A DNA stretch of 64,000 nucleotides from Deltaproteobacteria bacterium (GTDB lineage Bacteria; Desulfobacterota; Binatia; Binatales; Binataceae): positions 1-64,000 of the forward strand of contig JAJYRQ010000010.1 in NCBI GenBank assembly GCA_021794015.1, written 5' to 3'. This document shows, piece after piece, positions 8,672 through 17,617 of this stretch. Position 1 is the first letter of the stretch. Each line of letters opens with the position of its first letter. Position numbers and translations under genes: made by a program. Below the pieces are notes generated by a model, which was not told the DNA's origin, ran no database searches, and saw nothing but the letters and a program-made list of their open reading frames with translations.

Positions 8672-9871
8672 ATGATCAGGTTAAACCGCAGAGTGGCATC
8701 GCTTAAGGCATCCTCCACGATGGCCGCCGAGATGCGCGCCCGCGAGCTTAAGGCAGCCGGGCAGGACGTCATCTCGCTGGCGGCCGGAGAGCCCGACTTC
8801 GACACGCCGCAGCGCATCAAGCACGCCGCCCTGCAGGCCCTGGAACGCGGCCAGACCAAGTACACCCCAAGCAGCGGGACGGTCGAACTGAAGGAAGCAA
8901 TCCGGCTTAAGCTTGCGCGCAGCGCCGGACTCGACTACCCGGTGGCGCAGATAATGGCCTCGGCCGGTGGCAAGCAGGCCGCCTGCAACGTCATCGCAAC
9001 CTTGTTCGACGAAGGCGACGAGGTCATCCTGCCCACCCCCATCTGGGTGAGCTTTGCCGCGATGGTCCAGCTTTCGGGCGCCGAGCCCAAGGCGCTGCCC
9101 ACCGAGCAGTCGGACGGTTTCCTGCTCGACCCGCAGGCGCTGGGCCGCGCGATCACGGCGCGCACCCGCGGGATCGTCATTAACTCGCCTTGCAACCCCA
9201 CGGGCGCCGTCTACCCGGCCAAGCGGCTGGCGGCGCTGGCCCGGGTCTTCCTTGAGGCCGAGTTGTGGGTGGTGTGCGACGACGCCTACGCCGACATCGT
9301 TTACGATCTGCCTGAGCCTCATCTGTTCGCCGTCGAGCCGCGGCTCGCTCAGCGCGGCGTGGTGGTTAACACCTTTTCCAAGAGCTACGCGATGACCGGA
9401 TGGCGTCTGGGTTTCGCCGCTGGTCCGCGCGAGGTCATCGCCGCCGCCGCGCGCCTGCAGGGGCAGAACAGCGGCAACCCCTGCTCGATCACCCAGGCGG
9501 CGGGAATCGAAGCGCTCACCGGGCCGCAGGACGATGTCGCCGCCATGGTGGCCGAGTTTCGGCGCCGGCGCGACCTAGTGGCGCGGCGGGTGCGGGAGTT
9601 GCCCGGCTTTCGGCTGCCCGAGGTGCCGGCAGGTGCTTTTTACGTTTTCCCCGAGGTCTCGCAACTCTTGGGCAGAACCTTCAGGGGAACGAAGATAAGT
9701 GACGGCGACGCCCTGGCGGGGCTCATCCTGGAAGAGGCGCGGGTCGCGGTGGTGGGAGGCAACGACTTCGGGGCGGCTAACCATATACGGCTTTCGTACG
9801 CGGCGCCGTTAAGCGAACTGGAAGAAGCCTTCGATCGAATCGGCCGGCTAACGGCGCAAATCCTGGGCTGA
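8672..9871 (+). CDS. Pyridoxal-phosphate aminotransferase, aspartate aminotransferase-like (class I)
   Basis: A 399-residue fold type I PLP enzyme of the aspartate/aromatic aminotransferase Ib group. It starts MIRLNRRVASLKASSTMA and carries the LAAGEPDFDTP entry motif, the NSPCNPTGAVY segment, the DDAYADIVYD aspartate region, and the PLP lysine in FSKSYAMTGWRLGF, followed by the substrate-binding arginine near the end (IRLSYA). It most likely interconverts aspartate and oxaloacetate. A prephenate or other keto acid specificity cannot be excluded from sequence alone. It lies 63 nt after coaD. Confidence 0.92.
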   Translation: MIRLNRRVASLKASSTMAAEMRARELKAAGQDVISLAAGEPDFDTPQRIKHAALQALERGQTKYTPSSGTVELKEAIRLKLARSAGLDYPVAQIMASAGGKQAACNVIATLFDEGDEVILPTPIWVSFAAMVQLSGAEPKALPTEQSDGFLLDPQALGRAITARTRGIVINSPCNPTGAVYPAKRLAALARVFLEAELWVVCDDAYADIVYDLPEPHLFAVEPRLAQRGVVVNTFSKSYAMTGWRLGFAAGPREVIAAAARLQGQNSGNPCSITQAAGIEALTGPQDDVAAMVAEFRRRRDLVARRVRELPGFRLPEVPAGAFYVFPEVSQLLGRTFRGTKISDGDALAGLILEEARVAVVGGNDFGAANHIRLSYAAPLSELEEAFDRIGRLTAQILG

Positions 9872-9899
9872 GCGGGCCCGGCGGGCTGCAGACTAAGCC

Positions 9900-10661
9900 A
9901 TGTCTGCACGTTTGTCGCCGCCGCTGCCCGAACAACCCGGCGCGGGACGGCCGCGCAGGCTCAGCCAGCCGCTTCGGCACCGCTGGCGGCTCACCCCAAA
10001 AGAGGCGGCTCGGCTCCAGGAGAAGCTTCGATCCCAACTGGTGGTGCGCGGCGGGCCGCGCCGGGTTCGGCTCGTCGCAGGGGCCGACGCTGCTTACCTT
10101 ACGGAACCGGCGCGATGCCTTGCCGTGGCCGTGGTGCTGCGCCTGCCTCAACTGGAGTTGATAGAAGAGGTGGTCGTCGAGCGCCCGGTCTCCTTTCCTT
10201 ACGTGCCGGGACTGCTCTCCTTTCGCGAGGGACCGGCGGTTCTGGCTGCCGTAAGACGGCTGCACAACGTGCCGGAGCTAATCATTTTTGACGGCCATGG
10301 CCTGGCCCATCCGCGCCGTTTCGGCCTTGCCTCGCATCTGGGTCTGCTGTTGGGCATCCCGGCGGTCGGCTGCGCCAAGTCGCTTCTGGTAGGCGAGCAC
10401 GAAGCCGTCGGCCGCCAGGCAGGGAGCTGGTCGTGGCTGGTTCATCAGGGCCGGCGACTTGGGATGGCGGTGCGAACGCAAACGGGCGTGAGGCCGGTCT
10501 ACGTCTCGCCCGGGCACCTGGTAGGTTTTCGAGCCGCATTGCGCCTGGTTCTCCAGACGGTGGGCAGGTACCGGCTTGCCGAGCCTACCCGACTCGCCGA
10601 CATCCTGGTGGCGCGGGCCAAGGCTGCGCGCAGCGCAACGCGCTCAAAGGCTTCGGGGTAA
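9900..10661 (+). CDS. nfi: Endonuclease V (deoxyinosine 3'-endonuclease)
   Basis: A 253-residue DNA repair nuclease that cleaves 3' of deaminated bases such as inosine. Family motifs occur in order: VAGADAAY (metal aspartate), FPYVPGLLSFREGP (conserved glutamate and DNA-wedge PYIP-type motif), IIFDGHGLAHPRRFGLASHLG (second aspartate and GHG..HPR), GCAKSLLVG and YVSPGHL. It has an N-terminal leader of about 30 residues rich in Pro and Arg, longer than usual, so an internal start is possible. It is convergent with the Nudix gene. Confidence 0.93.
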   Translation: MSARLSPPLPEQPGAGRPRRLSQPLRHRWRLTPKEAARLQEKLRSQLVVRGGPRRVRLVAGADAAYLTEPARCLAVAVVLRLPQLELIEEVVVERPVSFPYVPGLLSFREGPAVLAAVRRLHNVPELIIFDGHGLAHPRRFGLASHLGLLLGIPAVGCAKSLLVGEHEAVGRQAGSWSWLVHQGRRLGMAVRTQTGVRPVYVSPGHLVGFRAALRLVLQTVGRYRLAEPTRLADILVARAKAARSATRSKASG

Positions 10662-10676
10662 CCTGCCGGGCGGGCC

Positions 10677-11138
10677 TTAGGACGAGAGTGCCGCGCGCTT
10701 GCGCGCGCGGCTTGGCAGTGGCGGACCGGGGCGCTCGCCGGTGCGCAGCCAGCGCACGTAATCGGCCAGGATTTCCGCATGGTCGAAGGCCAGCGGCGCC
10801 GGCGGCGCAACCGGATCGAACAACTGCGCGGCCTTTGCGTCGTCGGCCGCCGCCGGCTCTCCCCGCGCGCGCCCAACGAAAACGACGCTCACCGTATGGC
10901 CCCGGGGGTCGCGGTCGGGACGGGAGTAGACGCCAAGCAGCGCGAACAGCTCAACCTGGAGCGAAGTCTCCTCCGCGGCCTCGCGGACGGCCGCCTCTTC
11001 CACGCTCTCGCCGATATCAACGAACCCGCCGGGCAGCGCCCAGCCTTGCGGAAAGTTGCGCCGCTCGATCAGCACGATACGAGAGCCGACCTCGATTACC
11101 ACGTCGGCGGCCAGCAGAGGACACTCGGGCCGAGCCAT
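10677..11138 (-). CDS. Nudix hydrolase, ADP-ribose pyrophosphatase/MutT-like
   Basis: A 153-residue Nudix-fold pyrophosphohydrolase. The start at ATG 11138 (MARPECPLL) fits the family, and the upstream in-frame region has no family match. The Nudix box reads [26 protein letters not shown], broken into G-x5-E, x7 and REAAEET. The usual glycine near the end of the box is serine here. The WALPGG stretch precedes it. The substrate is unknown: dinucleoside or nucleoside diphosphate sugars are typical for this subgroup. Confidence 0.88.
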   Translation of the reverse strand: MARPECPLLAADVVIEVGSRIVLIERRNFPQGWALPGGFVDIGESVEEAAVREAAEETSLQVELFALLGVYSRPDRDPRGHTVSVVFVGRARGEPAAADDAKAAQLFDPVAPPAPLAFDHAEILADYVRWLRTGERPGPPLPSRARKRAALSS

Positions 11139-11358
11139 GGCGCAACTATAACAGCGCTCCCTCAAAACCGCCAATTCACGCCGCCGCAAAGGCGTCGCTC
11201 ACCCCGCACCGGTCAGCGCGGTCGCTTCGATGCGAAGCCTACATAGCCGCGCGCGGAGGGCGCCAAGTCTCTGTCCAAGGCGAGGCAGGCACCGCGCCCG
11301 CAGCCAGAAGCGGTTTGACAAGTTGGCCGCCGACCAGCAAAGTTTCACCGCAGAGCCT

Positions 11359-12399
11359 ATGCGCGTTGCACGCCTTTACGACGTTGGGGACGTCAGGGTC
11401 GAGGAGATGGAGCGGCCGGTGCCTGGCCCCCGCGAACTGCTGGTCCGCACGCTTGCGTGCGGCATCTGCACCGGCGAAATAATGCCCTGGTATATGCGAC
11501 GCAAGGCGCCGCTGGTGCCCGGACACGAGCCGGTCGGCGTGATCGAGGAAGTCGGAGGCCGGCTCGACGGCTTTCGCCCGGGAGATCGCGTCTTCGTCCA
11601 TCACCACGCCCCGTGTCTGACCTGCCCCGCCTGCCGGCGCGGCGAACATGTCCAGTGTGCCACCTGGCGCGCCAGCCAACTGGTGCCCGGCGGACTGGCC
11701 GAATACTTCCTGGTAAAGCCGGAAAATCAACGCGATACGCTCAAGCTGCCGGATTGTGTCAGCGACCTCGACGGCGTGCTGGTCGAGCCGGCCGCCTGCG
11801 TGGTCAAATCGCTGCGCCGGGCAGCGCTCAAGCCGGGCGAATCAATCCTGGTCATCGGGCTCGGAATCATGGGCATGATGCACCTGCGGCTGGCCCGCCA
11901 CCTCGGCGCCGGCCTAATCGTAGGTGCCGATCTGCTCGAGGAACGCGCCCAAAAAGCCCAGCCGATGGGCGCCGACTATGGTCTGGCAGCCAGCGGCGAC
12001 GCCCTGCTCGAACAAATGCGCACGCTCACAGGAGGCGCCGGCGCCGACGTCGTGATCGTGGGACCCGGGACTATCGAAGCGTTAAAGCTGGGCATCGATG
12101 CCGCCGGCCGCGGCGCGACCGTCGTGCAGTTTACCGCTACAGCTCCCGGCCTGGAGCTTAGCCTCCGCCCGCACGACCTTTACTTCTCCGAAGTGCGCCT
12201 TGTCCCGAGCTACTCGGCTGGTCCGCAGGAGACTCGCGCCGCTCTGGAGTTGATCGAAGCCGGAGTTCTCAGCGCAGCTTCGCTGATCACGCATCGCTTC
12301 CCGCTGGAGCAGGTGAACGAAGCCTTCGCCATGGTGGCCAGGCCGCAAGCACTTAAGGTAGCCGTCACGTTCCCAGCGCCGGCCAGAAGCTCGGGATGA
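11359..12399 (+). CDS. Zinc-dependent medium-chain alcohol/polyol dehydrogenase
   Basis: A 346-residue MDR-family oxidoreductase. The start at ATG 11359 gives MRVARLYDVGDVRVEE. Catalytic zinc ligands appear in CGICTGE and GHEPVGVIEEVG. The structural-zinc loop has four cysteines (C..C..C.......C in CLTCPACRRGEHVQC). The NAD-binding loop is VIGLGIMGMMHLRLARHLGA. It resembles the threonine/sorbitol dehydrogenase group, but the alcohol it oxidises is not identifiable. It is divergent from the Nudix gene. Confidence 0.88.
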   Translation: MRVARLYDVGDVRVEEMERPVPGPRELLVRTLACGICTGEIMPWYMRRKAPLVPGHEPVGVIEEVGGRLDGFRPGDRVFVHHHAPCLTCPACRRGEHVQCATWRASQLVPGGLAEYFLVKPENQRDTLKLPDCVSDLDGVLVEPAACVVKSLRRAALKPGESILVIGLGIMGMMHLRLARHLGAGLIVGADLLEERAQKAQPMGADYGLAASGDALLEQMRTLTGGAGADVVIVGPGTIEALKLGIDAAGRGATVVQFTATAPGLELSLRPHDLYFSEVRLVPSYSAGPQETRAALELIEAGVLSAASLITHRFPLEQVNEAFAMVARPQALKVAVTFPAPARSSG

Positions 12400-12430
12400 G
12401 CGCCCTGGTCGGATCCCTCAAGACCGGCCC

Positions 12431-12985
12431 ATGAGAGAGTCGCCGCAAGCCCGCCGCAAGCGCCGCCAACGCCTGCAGCAACCAACAACTGCGGCTATCA
12501 AGCAGCCACGCACCGTCTACCGATTTAAGCAGGGGTTCAACTGGCAGGGCGTGCCGTCTGAGCCTTACAAGCTCAGCGCTTCCCAGCCGGGCGAGTTCAG
12601 GGGTGCCACGCGCCGGGTGTTAATCGGCGCCCGCGGCGAGCAAGTCGCTTTTCACGTTCGCTATTTCGAACTGGCGCCGGGCGGCTACACCAGCCTTGAG
12701 CGGCATCGGCACACACACGCCATCGTCGTGCTGCGCGGCCGCGGCGCAGTCCGTATTGGGAGAAAACTCCACCGACTACGGCCTTTCGACGCGGTCTACA
12801 TCGGACCCCATCGACCGCACCAACTCATCGCCTCACGCCGAGCGCCACTGGGCTTTCTGTGCGTAGTCGACGCCCAGCGCGACAGGCCACACACGCTGCC
12901 CAGCCCCGCCCGATCACGAGCCAGATATCCCCGGGCCGGCAAGCAAGCGGTCAACCGCCCGCCGTTAGCCGGCGCGACGATCTGA
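12431..12985 (+). CDS. Cupin-domain protein
   Basis: A 184-residue protein with one cupin beta-barrel. Metal-binding histidines appear in cupin motif 1 (LERHRHTHAIVVLRGRG) and motif 2 (VYIGPHRPHQL). The N-terminal 30 residues are Arg/Gln-rich and the C-terminal 40 residues are basic and look disordered. It starts 31 nt after the alcohol dehydrogenase stop on the same strand, so they may be co-transcribed. No substrate can be assigned: such proteins include sugar isomerases, dioxygenases and sensors. Confidence 0.75.
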   Translation: MRESPQARRKRRQRLQQPTTAAIKQPRTVYRFKQGFNWQGVPSEPYKLSASQPGEFRGATRRVLIGARGEQVAFHVRYFELAPGGYTSLERHRHTHAIVVLRGRGAVRIGRKLHRLRPFDAVYIGPHRPHQLIASRRAPLGFLCVVDAQRDRPHTLPSPARSRARYPRAGKQAVNRPPLAGATI

Positions 12986-13079
12986 GCCTAGTCTGGCCCG
13001 CCCGGACATGATAGGCCGGGACCCGCGCATGGCGCAGGCCCGACCCTCATCCGACCGTTGCCTATCCGTGGAACGACGG

Positions 13080-13430
13080 CTAGGACGACTTCTTGTGACG
13101 GCGCACCTTGCGGTGGTGCTTCATGATATGATGTTTGCCGGATGCGGCCGTCGTCTTGGCCGCAATCGCCTCTGCGCGATCGGCAGCCGCCTTGGCATCG
13201 TTAGCAGCCTGTTCGACGCGACTGGCTGCCGCCTGGGCCGTCGACGCGGCCTGCTGCGCGCCCTGGGCAGCCGCCTCGGCGCGGCTTGCGGCCTGGTCGG
13301 CCCGATTGGCCGCGTTAACGGCGCGCTGCGCAGCTTGAGTGCCGCCACTGCAACCCGCCACCAGGGTCAGCGCGAGCGCCGCCCCGGCCAGCGTCACCAG
13401 CTTGCCAGTTCCCGTCCTTGGTTGGTTCAT
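13080..13430 (-). CDS. Alanine-zipper (Lpp-like) lipoprotein with basic C-terminus
   Basis: A 116-residue predicted lipoprotein. The signal peptide ends in a lipobox LVAGC. The mature part is a continuous heptad coiled coil of alanine and acidic/basic residues (AANRADQAASRAEAAAQGA and similar), as in the murein lipoprotein family. The C-terminal 20 residues are His/Lys/Arg-rich, which could bind anionic cell-wall or LPS groups. ATG 13430 has a strong AGGAGGGAG ribosome site. A paralogue lies at 15848-16126 across groEL. Outer membrane or periplasm attachment is inferred. Confidence 0.82.
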   Translation of the reverse strand: MNQPRTGTGKLVTLAGAALALTLVAGCSGGTQAAQRAVNAANRADQAASRAEAAAQGAQQAASTAQAAASRVEQAANDAKAAADRAEAIAAKTTAASGKHHIMKHHRKVRRHKKSS

Positions 13431-13710
13431 TCCAGCTCTCTCCCTCCTAAACATGACTCCAGCATGTTCCAGCGTTGACTACCAGTTCCAGCCCACACTC
13501 ACGCCCGCACGGCCGAGCACGAAAACTGCCGCATCAACGGCCGAACTGCTCATTTACGCGGCTAGCGGTTCACCGTCAATTAAGCACATTCTCCACCGCC
13601 GGGCAAGACTCAAAACAACCTCTTCTTGTATGACTTACAGCGGCCGCGACCCTGCGCCTAATGGTCTTGCCCGTAACCGTGCGCTGCTCGCCTGTAACCG
13701 AATTGGCGTT

Positions 13711-15411
13711 CTAGAAGTCGCCACCGTTGAAATCGCCCATTTCGTCGCCGCCTCCCATACCACCCATGCCTCCCATACCACCCATACCACCCATGCCGCC
13801 CGGCCCCGGCCCTCCCGCAGGCACCGCTGGCGTTTCTTGCGGTTTTTCGGCTATTGCCGCTTCGGTGGTGATCACCATGGAAGCAGCGCTGGCGGCGTTT
13901 TCAACGGCACAGCGAACCACTTTCGCCGGGTCCAGGATGCCCGCTTTGACCAAGTCCTCGAACTCGCCGCTGGCGGCGTTAAAGCCCACTTCCCCCTTGC
14001 TTTCCGACACTTTGCTGAAAACGACCGCCGGTTCAAAGCCGGCGTTGGCCGCGATCTGTCTAAGGGGTTCAGCCAACGCCTGGGCCAACAGGTCGGCCCC
14101 CGCTTTTTGCCCTTGCGCAAGCCTGAGCGCGCGAACCTCTTTTATAGCGCGCACCAGCGCAACGCCACCTCCAGGTACCGTACCTTCCTCCATGGCGGCA
14201 CGCAGGGCGTGAACGGCATCCTCGACACGGGCTTTCTTTTCCTTCAGCTCGACCTCGGTAGCGGCGCCGACTTTGATAACCGCCACGCCAGCGGCCAGTT
14301 TGGCCAACCGTTCCTCGAGTTTCTCCCGGTCGTAGTCGGAGGTGGTGTCTTGTATCTGGGTACGAATTTGCTCGGCACGGCCCTGGATTTCCGCCTTCTT
14401 GCCGCCGCCCCCGATGATCGTCGTGTTGTCGCGGTCGATCAGCACCCGCCGGCAGCGCCCCAAGGTGTTAAACTGAACCGACTCAAGCTTCACCCCCGTC
14501 TCCTCGGCAACCACCCGGCCCCCGGTAAGGACTGCGATATCCTGCAGCATCTCCTTGCGCCGGTCGCCGAAACCCGGCGCCTTGACGGCCGCCGCTCTGA
14601 GCGTGCCCCGAAGCTTGTTGACCACCAGCGCGGCCAGCGCTTCGCCCTCCACCTCTTCGGCAATAACGAGCAGCGACTGGCCCGCGCGGCTTACCCGCTC
14701 GAGCAGCGAGAGAAGCTCGCGCAGCGCCGAAATTTTCTTTTCGTAGAGCAGGATGCGAACATCCTCCAGCTCGACCAGGAGCTTGTCGGGATCAGTGATG
14801 AAATAGGGGGACAGGTAGCCGCGGTCGAAGCGCATCCCCTCGATAAGCTCGAGCACCGTATCCATCCCGCGCGCCTCTTCGACCGTTATAACTCCTTCCT
14901 TGCCGACCTTGTCCATGGCGTCGGCGACGATTTTGCCGATTTCCTTGTCGCCGTTGGCCGCCACGGTGGCCACCTGCTCCATCCGGGCTCGGTCTTTAAC
15001 CGGCCGGGCCATCTCACGGATAACCTCGACCGTCTTCTCGACGGCAGCGTCGAGTCCGCGCTTAAGTTCCATTGCCGGCAAGCCCGCGGCCAGGAGCCTG
15101 ATACCTTCACGGGCGATAGCCCGCACCAGCACGCTGGCGCTAGTCGTGCCGTCGCCGGTTGCGTCGGCCGTCTTCTGCGCCACTTCGCGCACCAGCTTGG
15201 CGCCCAAGTTCTCGAAGCGATCCTCCAGCTCGATTTCCTTGACCACCGTCACACCGTCCTTGGTGACGACGGGTGCCCCGAAGCTTTTTTCGATAAGCAC
15301 GTTGCGGCCCTTGGGTCCCAGCGTTACGGCCGCCGCCTGCGCCGCCAGGTTCAAGCCCGCGATAAGCCCGCTGCGCGCCTTTTCATGGAGCTCGACGATC
15401 TTAGCCGCCAT
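13711..15411 (-). CDS. groL: Chaperonin GroEL, 60 kDa subunit
   Basis: A 566-residue chaperonin, longer than the usual 540-548. Conserved ATP-site motifs are TLGPKGRNV (residues 31-39) and [10 protein letters not shown] (about 86), with [11 protein letters not shown] in the equatorial domain and YLSPYFI in the apical domain. The C-terminus is a long Gly-Met tail encoded by about five 9-bp repeats. groES is not adjacent, and no CIRCE operator is seen. Without groES this is probably an extra or dispersed copy. It is flanked by two Lpp-like lipoproteins on the same strand. Confidence 0.95.
   Translation of the reverse strand: MAAKIVELHEKARSGLIAGLNLAAQAAAVTLGPKGRNVLIEKSFGAPVVTKDGVTVVKEIELEDRFENLGAKLVREVAQKTADATGDGTTSASVLVRAIAREGIRLLAAGLPAMELKRGLDAAVEKTVEVIREMARPVKDRARMEQVATVAANGDKEIGKIVADAMDKVGKEGVITVEEARGMDTVLELIEGMRFDRGYLSPYFITDPDKLLVELEDVRILLYEKKISALRELLSLLERVSRAGQSLLVIAEEVEGEALAALVVNKLRGTLRAAAVKAPGFGDRRKEMLQDIAVLTGGRVVAEETGVKLESVQFNTLGRCRRVLIDRDNTTIIGGGGKKAEIQGRAEQIRTQIQDTTSDYDREKLEERLAKLAAGVAVIKVGAATEVELKEKKARVEDAVHALRAAMEEGTVPGGGVALVRAIKEVRALRLAQGQKAGADLLAQALAEPLRQIAANAGFEPAVVFSKVSESKGEVGFNAASGEFEDLVKAGILDPAKVVRCAVENAASAASMVITTEAAIAEKPQETPAVPAGGPGPGGMGGMGGMGGMGGMGGGDEMGDFNGGDF
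13752..13800. repeat. 9-bp tandem repeat coding the GGM tail of GroEL
   Basis: Five imperfect 9-bp units (CCCATACCA-type on the plus strand) code for successive Gly-Gly-Met units in the GroEL C-terminal tail. Units differ at third codon positions, so the tandem array may vary in length between relatives. Confidence 0.8.
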
Positions 15412-15847
15412 GGTACATTGCCTCTTTCGCTCTTAACTGGAAAACTCCGCGCCTTGAGCCCAAGCCCCCGCTCGAGGTTCTTGCGCTTCGCGCTGAAAGA
15501 TAAACACGCGGGCCGGACTTTCAACCGCTCCAGTTTCGACTGCAGCGGGATCGAATTGGGCCCGGCTTGCCCACACGACCGCTCCTCGTTGCCGGCAGCC
15601 GTAACTACAAGTCACCGGCCCTCAAGCACACCATCCCGTTGCGCCCCCAAGGGCGGCCAACCGAGCCGGCCGGAGCAGGCGCGGACGACAGCAACGGGCA
15701 GACACACACCTTCGCCTGCAGGCTTACAGGTTCCCAACAGGGCGGGGAATCCTGCCTTCCTGCCGGCGCCCGGCCTTGCCTTTTAGGGGTGAAGGCGAGA
15801 AGCCGACAACTCCACACCCAACACGGTTCTCGCTGCTTCTATAACGC
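15412..15847. other. Region between groEL and the second lipoprotein gene
   Basis: About 436 bp separate the groEL start from the end of the lipoprotein gene. Apart from the promoter candidate at 15497-15524 I see no gene, hairpin with T-run or repeat. The long plus-strand open frame across this region is only the antisense shadow of groEL extended. Confidence 0.4.
15497..15524 (-). promoter_or_regulatory. Possible promoter of groEL
   Basis: On the minus strand TTGAAA (15519-15524) is followed after 16 bp by TATCTT (15497-15502), about 85 nt before the groEL ATG. Spacing and boxes resemble a housekeeping sigma promoter. This is by eye only, and no heat-shock operator was found nearby. Confidence 0.35.
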
Positions 15848-16126
15848 CTACTTCATGACCGAGGTTGAAAAGGCAGCCTCCAGTCGCGCCACCGCGTCGT
15901 TTGCCCGCTGCAGAGAGTCTTGGGCGCCGGCCGCTTCCTGCTGCGCCTTGTTGGCCGCGTCCTGGGCCTGCTTGGCCGCGCTCTCAGCGCTCGAGGCCGC
16001 CGCCTCCGCTCGATGGGCGTCGGCTTCCGCGCGGTCTCCCGCCTGGTTGATGGTCTTCATATCGGTGCAGCTCGCCAGCAACGCGGCGGCAGCAAAAGCC
16101 CCAACCAAGGTTGCAAACTTCTTCAT
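15848..16126 (-). CDS. Alanine-zipper (Lpp-like) lipoprotein ending in lysine
   Basis: A 92-residue lipoprotein with signal peptide MKKFATLVGAFAAAALLASC, so the lipobox is LLASC. The mature chain is an Ala-rich coiled coil (DRAEADAHRAEAAASSAE and similar heptads) and ends in Met-Lys. A C-terminal lysine is how E. coli Lpp is attached to peptidoglycan, so covalent attachment is possible but inferred. ATG 16126 has an AGGAGGGAG ribosome site like its paralogue at 13430. Longer in-frame sequence upstream is not part of the gene. Confidence 0.85.
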   Translation of the reverse strand: MKKFATLVGAFAAAALLASCTDMKTINQAGDRAEADAHRAEAAASSAESAAKQAQDAANKAQQEAAGAQDSLQRANDAVARLEAAFSTSVMK

Positions 16127-16603
16127 CCTGTACTCCCTCCTGCTAATTCGAATCGAGATCAGGCGGTAGACCCGCCCCCGGGACTCTTGCCCCAACAAAC
16201 GCAACCGAACCTGCGCTGCTATGTTGGCAAATCGACCGGCGCAACGCAAGCACTGTCGCGCTTTGGGCAGCCTGGAATAGCAAGACCGCCACGCCTGCCG
16301 GCAGGCAGCCCGCCTGACCGCGAAGGCGGCAGCCGCCGCGCACGGCGCAAGCATCGTGCCGCGTTCGCTTCAACTGCGCCGCGCCCCTCCAGCGTTGGAC
16401 CCGCCAGCAGCACCCGTTTATGCTAGCCTGATGGGCTTAGGCCGCAGCGCTTGTCACCCCGGCAGCTTTCGACTTGCAGACCGAAGCGAATCGCGCCTGA
16501 CGGCCAATTGCGAGCAACGGGCTGCGAGCGGCGCGCCGGCAGTCCCGGCCCGCCGCCGCGCCGCATGGCCGGTCTTGTTCTCGCTCACCAGGAGTAAGAC
16601 GGC
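16127..16603. other. Region between divergent lipoprotein and asparaginase genes
   Basis: About 477 bp, divergent, so promoters for both genes are expected. Only an AGGAG ribosome site ahead of the asparaginase ATG is clear. No small gene, RNA or repeat was recognised. Confidence 0.4.
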
Positions 16604-17578
16604 ATGGCACAGAGAAAAATCGTGCTCATCACCACCGGCGGGACGATCTCGACCGCCGACTCGGGCCAAGGGGCGCTGCCCGCGCGAGGCGCCCGCGAGC
16701 TCTTGGGAATGCTCGGTCCGGCGGCCGCCGCGTTCGACGTTGAAGCGCTCGAGTTCGACCGCATCCCGGGCTGCGAAATGACACCTTCGCGGATGGTCGA
16801 GCTGGCCCGGACGATCGAGCGCGAGCTTGAGCGCCCCGAAGTGAAAGCCGCGGTCGTTACCCACGGGACCGACACGATCGAAGAGAGCGCCTTTTTCTGC
16901 CACCTGACGGTGGCCAGCGATAAGCCGGTGGTTTTCACCGGCTCGATGCGCCACGGGTCGGAACTGGGATGGGACGGCCCGCGAAACCTGCTCGACGCGC
17001 TGCGGGTGGCCCGCGCACCGCGCGCGCCAGGGCTGGGCACGCTTCTGGTGATGAATGACGAAATCCATTCGGCCCGGTTCGTCACCAAGACCAACGGACT
17101 TACGCTGGCCACCTTTGGCTCGCCGGCATGCGGGCCGCTGGGCCGAGTCTACGACGGCGTACCGCTCTTCCTGGTCGCTCCGGTGCTGCGGCGGCACGTG
17201 GTGAAGCCGCTTATCGAAGCATCCGTGGCATTGCTGCCGGCGCTTTCGGGCGAGACGGCGCTGGCCGAGCGCGCGCTTGGCAGCCCGCAGCTTCGCGGCT
17301 TTGTCATCGACGGCTTCGGCAGCGGCCGGGTGCCGTTTGCCTGGCTGCCGGCAATCGAGGCGGCGCTGGGGCGCGGGCTTGCCGGCGTGCTCGCCTCGCG
17401 GACCGGGAGCGGCGCCGTAGGCGACGCCTACGGCTACCAGGGCGCCCGCCACCTGCTAAGTCTTGGTCTTATCGCCGCCCACGAGCTGCCCGCCCACCAG
17501 GCGCGGCTCAAGCTGATGCTCGGGCTGGGCAATCGCCTGGGCGCGGCAGAACTCAAGGAGTTCTTCGAAGCCGAGTAA
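16604..17578 (+). CDS. L-asparaginase (type I-like, cytoplasmic)
   Basis: A 324-residue bacterial-type asparaginase that hydrolyses asparagine to aspartate and ammonia. Both threonine motifs are present: TTGGTIS near residue 10 and HGTDT at 87-91 (T89, D90), plus the lysine in RFVTKTNG and the SMRHGSELGWDG loop. There is no signal peptide, so it is cytoplasmic. A glutaminase or aspartyl-tRNA amidotransferase role is less likely. It is convergent with the metal ATPase gene. Confidence 0.92.
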   Translation: MAQRKIVLITTGGTISTADSGQGALPARGARELLGMLGPAAAAFDVEALEFDRIPGCEMTPSRMVELARTIERELERPEVKAAVVTHGTDTIEESAFFCHLTVASDKPVVFTGSMRHGSELGWDGPRNLLDALRVARAPRAPGLGTLLVMNDEIHSARFVTKTNGLTLATFGSPACGPLGRVYDGVPLFLVAPVLRRHVVKPLIEASVALLPALSGETALAERALGSPQLRGFVIDGFGSGRVPFAWLPAIEAALGRGLAGVLASRTGSGAVGDAYGYQGARHLLSLGLIAAHELPAHQARLKLMLGLGNRLGAAELKEFFEAE

Positions 17579-17617
17579 GCAGCCGACCACCGGCCCGGCG
17601 TGCGGGCATTCGGCGGC

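Noticed and set aside
15412-15600. CIRCE heat-shock operator ahead of groEL
   Set aside because: No TTAGCACTC-N9-GAGTGCTAA-like repeat was found by eye.
13339-15786. Plus-strand open frame of 815 codons
   Set aside because: It lies antisense to groEL, a clear real gene. Its composition is typical of a high-GC shadow frame with no family motif.
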